From NCBI GenBank assembly GCA_964200075.2, contig CAXNAA020000421.1, forward strand, positions 1 to 21,463: a stretch of DNA of 21,463 nt, read 5' to 3'. The notes beneath the pieces were generated by a model. That model was given only the letters and a program-made list of their open reading frames with translations. It was not told where the DNA came from and ran no database searches. This document shows, one piece after another, positions 1-8,900 of the stretch (positions are counted from its first letter, which is position 1; each line of letters opens with the position of its first letter). The DNA comes from Sphacelaria rigidula. Taxonomy: Eukaryota > Phaeophyceae > Sphacelariales. Made by a program: the position numbers and the translations under genes.

Positions 1-424
1 GGAAAGGCGAGCCTACGTCTGTGACCACGGGTTCGCGAGATCGGACTAATGTGCAGAAATATTAGTAATAATAATAATTACGGAGCTGCAAGGTCGACGT
101 TTGACATTGAACAGTTCCGATAAATCGAACGATGCAGTTCCAAACGCAGCACATTTCACGGTCACGAGATGACACACACGGCAACGTGGACACACACCAT
201 GATTATCTGCAGAGGATGTCGAGATACTGTTGTACCCTCTGTTGAAGTGCAGGCTAAAGTAATATGTACTCGCGTCGAGGACAGCTGATTCATTGTGTTT
301 CAAGTGTACCGAGTTATACTGCTACTGGTTGCGCAGTCGTACTGTATGTAGTCAACTACAAACAGCATGTGGTTGATGCTGTCAAGATTTGCAACGTTGC
401 GTCTGTAGGGTACGGGTATGTTCG
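1..424. other. No gene recognised
   Basis: Only a short TAATAATAATAAT microsatellite near 65-80 stands out. A minus-strand frame of 85 codons covers most of it but shows no domain, no repeat and no codon pattern that I would trust. Confidence 0.5.
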
Positions 425-900
425 GTAGGGTATGGGATTCTCCTCGAAGAACTTGCAGAACTATCGGATCCCGATACAGTATATGAAAGTCTTACAGAAC
501 TCACAGAAGATGTCGGGTAGGTTATGGGAAGCTGACAGAACTCACAGGATTTGTCGGGTAGGATATGAATGTTGCACAGAAAACCGAACCCGCAACCGGA
601 TGTCTTTACAAGAGTATACCAACGCCCCGGGTAAGGGTAAACATTTCGTACAGCACTTACTGAACTATTAGGTAAGGGCATGGGAGACTTACTGAATTCA
701 CAGAACTGTCGGGTATCGGTATGAATGTTTTCCAGAAGTAATAGACGTATCGGGTACCCGTATGAAAGCCTTACAGAAGTCACAAAACTGTCGGGTACCG
801 GTATGGAAGTCTTACAGAAGTCACAAAACTGTCGGGTACGGGAATAAAACCCGGGAAAATACCCCGGGTATACAAAGGTTGTAATCTACAGAACACATCC
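425..900. repeat. 41-bp minisatellite, block 1
   Basis: Degenerate tandem units around ACAGAA(G/C)TCACA(G/A)AACTGTCGGGTACGGGTATGAAAGTCTT. The two best adjacent copies have GTCGGGTAC at 790 and 831, a 41-base period. It includes a variant module, TTGCACAGAAAACCG then ACCCGCAACCGG (573-600), and ends CTACAGAACACATCCTTGGAA. Open frames on either strand here are by-products of the repeat. Confidence 0.8.
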
Positions 901-1369
901 TTGGAAACGACCACTATCAACGTCCTGCACCTCCCTACTTGACCCCCCTGCTGGCGCAGATGAAACGCCCCCATTCGAGCCGCCACTCGCGTCTGGGGTC
1001 AATCCACGCTGACGGCCTGCAATGCTGCTCATGTTTCGTGTTTCAACTCAGCGGTACCCCGTAACCCGTCAGTGAACAACTATAGATTTTGATTTTTGTG
1101 GGTGTATAGTGCTGCGTGAACAAGGGGGGGGGGTGATTGATGGAGGTTTGCGGTACAAGTTCAAGCTATCAGATTGAGTCGTGAATAAATCTATCCAGCC
1201 TCCCCAGGGTACATATCTGTACTCGTACCTGCATCGGGTGTATCTACAAAATCTACAAAGGTATGCTCTCTCCCCGGGTAGGGGTACGGGAGGCTCACAG
1301 AACAAACATACCACAGGCACCGTAGGTAAGATAGGTACCCGGTACTGGTATTCGGGACATCTCATTCCC
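901..1369. other. No gene recognised; G homopolymer and repeat fragments
   Basis: Non-repetitive sequence, then a run of nine or more G at about 1123-1133, followed by stretches resembling the minisatellite unit (1260-1345). No coding pattern. Confidence 0.5.
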
Positions 1370-1510
1370 TAACGATACCGACCCAATCGGGTATTTTCAA
1401 ATGTCATACCTACGATACCTACGATACTACGGTATTTCGAGATACTAGTACCTACCGTACCTGCCTGATCGGGTGTTTTCAAATGTCATGAGACATTTTC
1501 TACGATAGCC
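1370..1510. repeat. Palindromic 82-bp repeat, first copies
   Basis: Contains ATACCTACGATACCTACGAT, ACGGTATTTCGAGATACTAG, CCTACCGTACCTGCC and two copies of GGGT(A/G)TTTTCAAATGTCAT, the same building blocks as 1715-1950. It stops at a homopolymer junction, CCCCCCCC followed by AAAAAAA (about 1509-1523). Confidence 0.7.
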
Positions 1511-1714
1511 CCCCCCAAAAAAAGTGCATGGTTTTGGGAGGCAAAATCTTCACGTAAATCGAAATGGGAAAAACCAAGCACAAGGAGAAGCTGGGAGTTC
1601 CCACGCTTGGGTTCGTTCTAGCCAATGTCGCCAATATGAGGCGCTTCATGCACAGCCTGAAGCCGAACATCAGGCGCTGGTTTTAGGGGGGGGCTATCTT
1701 AGAAAGTGTCATAA
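1511..1714. other. Spacer between palindromic repeat blocks
   Basis: Unique sequence bounded by a C8-A7 junction on the left and a G run (about 1687-1693) on the right. One plus-strand frame is open but shows nothing recognisable. The homopolymers at both ends might mark an inserted segment. Confidence 0.4.
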
Positions 1715-1950
1715 CTACTACGATACCTACAATACCTACGATACCACGGTATTTCGAAATACCAGTACCTACCGTACCCGCTCAATCAGGTAGTTTCAAA
1801 ACTCATACCTGCGATAGCTACGAAACCACGGTATTTCGAGATTTCAGTACCTACCGTACCCGCTCAATCAGGTATTTCCAAAACTCATACCTATGATGCC
1901 CATGCATATCACGGTATGAGATACCCCGGTAAATACCGGGGGTACGCTCG
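1715..1950. repeat. Palindromic 82-bp tandem repeat
   Basis: CCGTACCCGCTCAATCAGGT recurs at 1772 and 1854, a period of 82. Each unit holds a ACGGTATTTCGA(A/G)AT core; at 1748-1763 it is a perfect 16-base palindrome, GGTATTTCGAAATACC. The block runs into GATACCCCGGTAAATACCGG (1920-1940) and then into minisatellite block 2. Confidence 0.75.
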
Positions 1951-2340
1951 GTACGGTACCTACGGTTCCCGTGAAACATACAGAACCATCGGGTACGGGT
2001 TGGAAATCTTACAGAAGTTACAGAACTTTCGGGTACCGATATGAAAGTCTGACAGAAGAGACAGAACTTGTCGGCGCTACGATACGGAGGTTGCACAGAA
2101 AACCGTACCCGCAACCGGGTACTTTTATAAGGGTATACCCGTGTCCCCGGTAAGGGTATGGAAGACTTACAGAACTCACAGAACAATCGGGTGGGGGTAT
2201 GAAAGTCCTGCAGAAGTTACAGTACGGGTATGAAAGGTTCACAGAAATTGGATAACTGTCGGGTACGGGTATTACCGGAGACGATGTTCGGGGATACGAA
2301 AAACCGCACCCTACAGAATACGACCTTGGAAATTTCCTCC
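1951..2340. repeat. 41-bp minisatellite, block 2
   Basis: The same unit as block 1 and the same internal module order: GTTGCACAGAAAACCG at about 2090, then ACCCGCAACCGGGTAC, a CCCCGGTAAGGGTA segment, further units, and a closing CTACAGAATACGACCTTGGAA. The shared order of non-repeat landmarks means that the whole block, not only the unit, is duplicated. Confidence 0.78.
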
Positions 2341-2809
2341 AATCGATAACTTATTGCCGCTGCATGATATGTACAATAGGGCGATGGAGATGGCGACTGT
2401 CTGTGGGAGGAGAACGAGTGGGCCGGTATGTCGGCGGTCGCAGCGAATTGGAGGGCCGGGAGAATCGCAGTGTGTCCCGCCGGACGCATCAACCCCGCCA
2501 TACACTTGTACAGGTACTTTTCCCATTGTTGTCGTACACCTGAGAAGTGACGTGGTACATTTTTGCTGTCAGTTTCCTCGACCATGAGCAACAAGATGCG
2601 GGAGAATAGAACCCGACGATGTCTTTGGCGATTGTTAATCGACGATGGTTGCAAGGCTCAACACCAGCATCAAGAAGTAATAATGGATGATACCGTGCTT
2701 CATCGCGGCACACCGGTGAGTCCGTTTGAACATGTAACGCCGTGATGGTTGTTCAGATCGATCTAGACTTCGAGGTAGTAGTCTCATGCCATGTTCGCCT
2801 ACCATGCAG
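2341..2809. other. Upstream of the first recognised exon; no coding exon assigned
   Basis: Expected to hold the preceding CFAP43 exon if the gene is intact. The only good splice signal is the donor ACACCG-GTGAGT at 2714. Read in the frame that fits exon a it gives MIPCFIAAHR then YPGM, but two TAA codons lie directly upstream. Assignment left open. Confidence 0.4.
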
Positions 2810-2990
2810 CTACCCAGGTATGGTGTTGCAAGGTACACTTCTTGGCGGGACGGACCTGCGCTATGTGGATGTGGCGTTCAGTCGTGACGGCGCACGCGTA
2901 GCAGCTTTCGGAAATCGAACGGACCATCTAGCGACCGTATGGAATGTGAAGAAGGCTACATCAGATGGTGAAGGACTCACGGGAGAAAAA
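2810..2990 (+). CDS. CFAP43: CFAP43-like exon a: WD40 blade (YPGM ... DVAFSRDGA ... ATVWN)
   Basis: Reads YPGMVLQGTLLGGTD, then YVDVAFSRDGARVAAF and LATVWNVKK, the strand order of a WD40 blade ending in a VW pair. The YPG start matches the V-Y-x-YPG stretch that opens a blade in CFAP43 homologues. The acceptor is the AG at 2808-2809, so the first base completes a split codon. The donor is uncertain: GTGCGC at 2991 is phase 0 and fits the next exon, but GTGAAG at 2946 is also phase 0 and would shorten the loop by 15 residues. A possible preceding exon ends at a good GTGAGT donor at 2714 and would give an Arg before YPG, but its frame has stops just upstream. Confidence 0.6.
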
Positions 2991-5900
2991 GTGCGCCACG
3001 TACCTGCGAAAGGACATCCGCGAGACTGTCACGTTTTGTAACGACGTAAACACTTTTGTAGCATGGGTACAAAACCGATTTGAAAAATTAAAGCGAGGGC
3101 GAGTGGGTGATTCAGCTCAGGCAGATTTCGTCCGCGTTCGGTCTTATCGTGACCGCGGGGGCCTCTCCGTTCGTAGGTGGTGGAAGCCGTCCTTCCTGGC
3201 GACATGTCTTTCCTCAGCTTCAATCCTGCGGATTCTGATCAGCTGTGCATTGGTGGAGCCAGCGGCCTTTACTTCTGGAGGGTCGACAATCTAGTGGACA
3301 ATTGGGTGAGCACACAAATAAAGTCACAGTATACAATGCTGGTCTCGCGGCATGCTTGTATTCTACTCAAGAACGACGATAAAATAAGAAAGGTGAGCCG
3401 AGGGACACGTTCGAATAAAACTACCTGGTAAACCTACGGTGCCGATCATACCTACCTACTCTTTATCACGTCGGATCCCCTTGATTCCCTCCTCCACCCG
3501 TGGTGCATGTTTCGTCATCAAGGTTATCTCTCCAATTAAGGCCAAAGTACCCACACCAGTGGGCAAGCGACGATCGTTCACAGATGACGATGACCTGGAG
3601 GATGACTTTGCTAACGTAGCAGCCGGTGCCGCCAGCAACGCTGACGTGCCCGAAGCGATCGATTCGGTCGTTCCGCCGGCGGCCCCTACCGATGTGGCCA
3701 CAGCTTGCACTAACCACGCTCCTGAGGTGCCGAGCAGGCCGAAAACAGCAGATGCAGCGGGTGCCGTCGCCGCGGCCGAGATATTTCAGCTGGAGAGTCT
3801 TGTTACCATGGGAGATGGAAAGCAAGATGCTTACACTTGCCATTGTTGGGGACTCGAGGGCACCCTGTGGGCCGTCAATGAGCCTGGGCAACTGGTGGGT
3901 GCACTGTGGAAAACCACGTCTATGAATGAGATAAGCGGATAAGTTGTTTTTACTGTAGCGAATTTATCCATATAGAGACAACAACTCATATTTGACGTAC
4001 GTCACGTCAATATCTGAAACGCTATGTTTTTTAATCGAGATTTCATCCATTACCATGGGTGACACGAAGACTCGAATTTTGAATGAAAGAGTCTCTCCCA
4101 CGGCAGTGTTCGGCGCAGTCTACAGTGACTAATGTTTGTGCGTTTTGGCTGGTCATGTCGCCGCGCCCCCGTGGTCTGAGTGGGTATATCCTCGAATCAG
4201 CTACGGCGGAATTGAGCATTCGAATCGCAGCAGATATGGGATTTCTGTAAGGAGTATCTGATTTCCGTCGTTCGACAGATGAGGGCATGAGTAGCAAGAA
4301 TCTTTGACGAAAGTCGACGCAGGGTGGGAGTGCTGATCCAATCCACGATACCGACGCCAGGCATGTGCCGGGGGAAAGACGATTTGTTCTCTTCAGATTA
4401 CTCGTACGGGTTTGTCTCGAGAAAGGAGAGGGGCTAAAAGTTTAACGAGGAAAGTGAAATGTCCCTCAGGACAATGTTCTATAGCCTCCGCCAGACGATC
4501 TGGACAAGGAGGGCTTTCAACGAGGGACTCCTCCAGTATCACTGGCCTCGTGCTCGACAAGTCCTTTCTTCTAACTTGTTATTATCTCGGAGTGATCCAA
4601 AAACAGATCATGAGCCAGAAAGCAAGGAACCACGCAGATCAACCGCAGTTTATGCAGTTCCTTCAAAACAAATTCAGGAGCAGGAGAATAAATCTTGCGA
4701 AGAGACTCCCACGCACGTTCTTCAGCACCGTACCCGTCCCAATCGACCGAAACAATGGCATCACCATTGTCATCCTCAGCGACGTGCACCAAAGCATTCA
4801 TTCGACATTCACCTTGAGCATACGAATGCTGAAATACATTTTTTAGTTCCGCAGTGATGTGCAACTGCGAGTCAGCATAGAAACGCAAACGAGCGACATG
4901 GACGGAGTGTACGGCGCTAGAAACAATCTTCTGCACCGAATACACGTGGGCGTGATCGGCTCCGACCACTCGCCACGGACCTGTCCAACATCAACTTGGG
5001 CGTCACATCTTGCCTACGAACACTTCAACTGCAAACTTGGGCAAAACAGCCTGGACCTGAACAAGCTTGCGTTTGGTTCCGCGAGACACCGCGAAAGCAG
5101 CTTGCACTTCGTTACAAAACCGCACTTGCTCGTCCACCACGCCTCGAACCTTGTCACGCAACGTATCAGCATCCATGACACCGGCGTTCCACTCGCCGCT
5201 AGTGACAGAAGCCAGCGCGGAAAACGCTGTACGTGGCGCATGCCCAAACATCACACAATACGGAGTGTTGCGGTAGCGTTCACGAAAATAAGTATTCAAC
5301 GCCGACTGAACGGCTGGCAAAACATCAACCCATTCAGACACTGGTCGTCTCTGTTCCGACAAAATAGACCGCAACGCACGAATAACCTCTTCCACCATGC
5401 GTTCACAAGCACCATTCGACCAAAGGGTGTACGCAACAGCAAATTGGTGCTGTACCTTCAGCGCATCGCTCAGCTGCGCGATTACTTGATTCTTGAAGTG
5501 CGTGGCATCACTAACCCAAACACGCAGCACCCCAAAATTCTTGCACCATTGCAGCAAGTGCGTAGCCGTAACCTCGGCAGTGCAAGCCTCGGTCGGCTCC
5601 AACCAAAGGAAATTGGACAAATCATCCATGATGACCAAAACGTACCGAAAACCATCCCCATCAGGCAAACCATCAGGACCTACACGTCCGCTACTTCTGA
5701 CGTACAGAAAATCAAAGTGAACAACTTCACCTGGCGCCGTACCATGCACGGTATCGCCGTACAGACGAGGTACAATCGCACCAGCACGAGTGTCTACACA
5801 ATGCAAACACTGGCGAAGGAACTCGCGAACGTGGGAATCCATGTGAGGCCACACAAAGTATTCTTTCAAACGAAACAGAGTCGGCGCCACACGACGGTGA

Positions 5901-8900
5901 CCAGTCGACCGCATGTGAGCACACACCATCAAGCGAGTTTGTAGAGCCTCATCATCCGACGGAATCCACAAAGCATAACTACTGCCAACACGCACGCGAA
6001 ACAAACCATCGTCAGCCAAGGCAGCTTGACCGAAAGTCATAGGAACAGAATGAACACCGTCGTCGCCCGTTTTGCGCTGCGCGGTACGAATGGCATCTAA
6101 CGAGGGCAGCGAATCATCGGCATCACACGGGTTGTACACGGTAACAGAACGAACAGGCACGGTAGGAACCGTCACCCAGCGAGACAACAAATCTCCCCAA
6201 TAATTACTCTCTCCAGGAATGTTTTCGGTGGCATACCGATATTGGCCGAGCACTCCTTTTCACTTTCCAAGCCGTTGTGCCATGGCCTTCGTCACCGATG
6301 TGAAACACTCTTCGGGGTTCAAAATCTATTTCAAATTGCGATGATCAGTGAAAATGCGAACACCACCCTAAAGCAGGTACTCTAGCCTTCGAAATGTATT
6401 GACTATCGCGAAACCTACTTTGACCACTGCCGCTCACCGCAACTGTGAACCCTTGAAGCTATCACTCAGAAAAGCCAACGCTTTGTGTGACATGTTTTCG
6501 GGCGCAATGCCACTTCTAAACTCGGCGACAGGCACTTGCGTTAAAAAACTACCCCAGTGGAAATCCGAAGCATCTGGAAACATCAGAACAACGCACCCTG
6601 GACGAGGATGATACAGCGGCACCGCTTGCGCCCCCGAATCTTGCGCAGCACGTCATGCCCGCACACGATCCTCCGTCCAAGCGTCCTCCGGGATGTTACG
6701 ATTACGCGCCACCCGCTTTGTCCGACGCGAAGTCCCGACCATAAGTTGTTCCAAAAACACACGAAGGGGCGCAACTTCTTCCGCCATGCGCGGGAGCGAA
6801 GTCCGCACCCAATTCACCGCCCGCAGAAGCTGCATCATCTCACTAGCGGTTTGAGGACGTCGCATATTGCTCGAACCTTGGGTGCGGACGGGATCATGCG
6901 AAACAGTACCTTTGGAGTACACCTTACCACACCAAACCACTTCGTGGGCAAAAAAAGAGCACTTATGCGCAGCGACGAACAGACCAACACTCTCCAAGCG
7001 GCCAAGAATTTCGTCAAGCACAGCTAACAATGCTTCTTCGGTTTCAGCAAAATAGAGAATGTCATCCACCTACACTTTGCAGTTTAGATCTCGCAAAATG
7101 TCAGTCAGCACACATTAGAAACACGCCGTGGCGTTCAGCAAGCCCTGCGGGACATAAACAAACCGTCAGGCGTGACGATCGTGAAGATCTCCTGAGCGTC
7201 CGGTGCCAGAGCCATCTGCCAATACCCCTGAAGCAGGTCCAACTTGACGAAGCATTGGGCTCTCAGCAACTCCCGCATGTCTTCTTGGCTTGGCATCACC
7301 CCCGGAGACTGTTCCACTTACCTGTTCACCGCCTGATAGTCGCTGACCAAAGAGAATGTATCCCTCTTCGGCACCGCCATCGCCGGACTCGCCCACATAG
7401 CCTGGATGTTCCTAATCACTAATCAAACAGCACCAAAGCTGCGATGCATGAAGCAAGCCTCCCGGTCTTCACCGGATCATAACGTCGGGGCTTGGCCTTC
7501 ATAGTATTTGCCTGTGGCTTTAGTTGCACCCTCATGGGCTCTACGCGCGCTGGCGGGTCACCACGAAGCGCACGACGAAAGGTATCCACGCGACGAGCCA
7601 AAATATCACGCAGACAATGTGCGCCATCGGCGCTCAGGCCCTTCTGTTCGGCCTGCTGCACGCTATCCTCTAGCGCACGTTCTCTTGCACCTCTCTTCTC
7701 CGCTGGGTCCATGAACATGTCGGGCCCCCGATCGACTAACCGCTCCACCGCTTCATCCGCAGGAGCCTCCTCCTCATTGGCGCTCTGGAATGACCGTATG
7801 GATACGGTCACACGCCTCGCAGCAAGATATCTGGGGTTTTTCACGCCGGTTTGCACCGGCCCAGCACGAGGGCGTAGCTTATCCAACGCCAGCGGATACA
7901 AATCAATCCCGAGCTCCTTCACCGCCGCCATCCCAAACAAAACCACGTTGTCCCTGCCGGGCATGACAGCCAAGGTGGTGGGCTGCAACTCCACAGCCCC
8001 CCACGGCGTACGCACGCTCAAAAACAGTAATCGGCACCGTTTTATGTGTAACCGTCACGGGAGCACCCGTGGCGGTCTGTGCCGTATGCGGTCCATTTTC
8101 GAACGGAATCTGCACCTGCGCGCCGCCCAACTGCGAAGACATTTGTTCTTGCAACCTCACACCGATCGACGTGAGCGCGGACCCAGAATCCAGAATAACA
8201 CGGGCCATGAACGAACCTATGGAACCAGGCAAGGAAAGATCCGCGCGTAAACATTCAGTTGCAATCGACAGGTACCATGCCTGGCGAAGAACCCTAGTCG
8301 GTACCAAGATTCACCTGACGCCAGGGCTGCGCTCCAGAACTTGGCATCGATAATTGGGAATCGACGGTCCACCTAGACCACGTCGCCGAATATGCAGACG
8401 CTGTTACAGCCGTCGCAGCAGTAGGAGATGCACCAGCCACGGAGCCTGCTTGGCCGAGGGGTTGCGAACTATTCGCTCCAGCACTCCCCATCGAAGTATT
8501 TGCAGTTCCCACGTACACAGTCCGCCCCGACACGGACGAACCAGAAGATCCAGAGTCACCACCTGCTGACGTAGTGGAAGAAACAGCAGCGGAGGAACCG
8601 CCGTCCGCCGCCGATTGCTTGCTACCACGGCCACTGCGCCCGCGTCTATTTTTGGCACGGCCCCGTCCACCGTGACGACAGTCTCGAGATCCTGATGAAT
8701 CTCGCGCATTTCCCTGAGCAGCGCCTTGAGCGCGAGGCTTGGGGCAGTTCTCAATCAGGTGTCCGTTGTCGCCGCAGTTGTAACACGCGCGAGTGGACGA
8801 CGCTCGCGAAGACGGCTGCTGTTTCTCTTGCCGTTGTTGTTTGCGACTCGTACCACCTGCATTTGCCGCAGAGTCGCGCCGGCCATGCGCCTCGATGAAC

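Noticed and set aside
382-783. A 133-codon minus-strand frame and several similar frames with repeated SVSSVRLSY-like peptides
   Set aside because: They are translations of the 41-bp minisatellite; 41 is not a multiple of three, so the peptide repeats shift frame and reflect DNA repetition.
425-900. CRISPR-like spaced repeats
   Set aside because: Units are contiguous and degenerate with no unique spacers, and the window is eukaryotic.
2217-2654. A 145-codon minus-strand frame
   Set aside because: No domain, begins in unique sequence and ends in minisatellite, with several competing frames of similar length.
2678-2713. A first coding exon beginning ATG ATA CCG and ending at the GTGAGT donor
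   Set aside because: It would give a protein starting in mid-propeller and its frame has stops directly upstream; left as a note, not annotated as a start.
4859-5944. A 361-codon plus-strand open frame
   Set aside because: It is the mirror of the integrase frame on the minus strand, which shows HHCC and DDE residues; the plus-strand product has no recognisable motif.
7492-8250. A 252-codon plus-strand frame
   Set aside because: Antisense to the protease and reverse transcriptase region, which has the real motifs.
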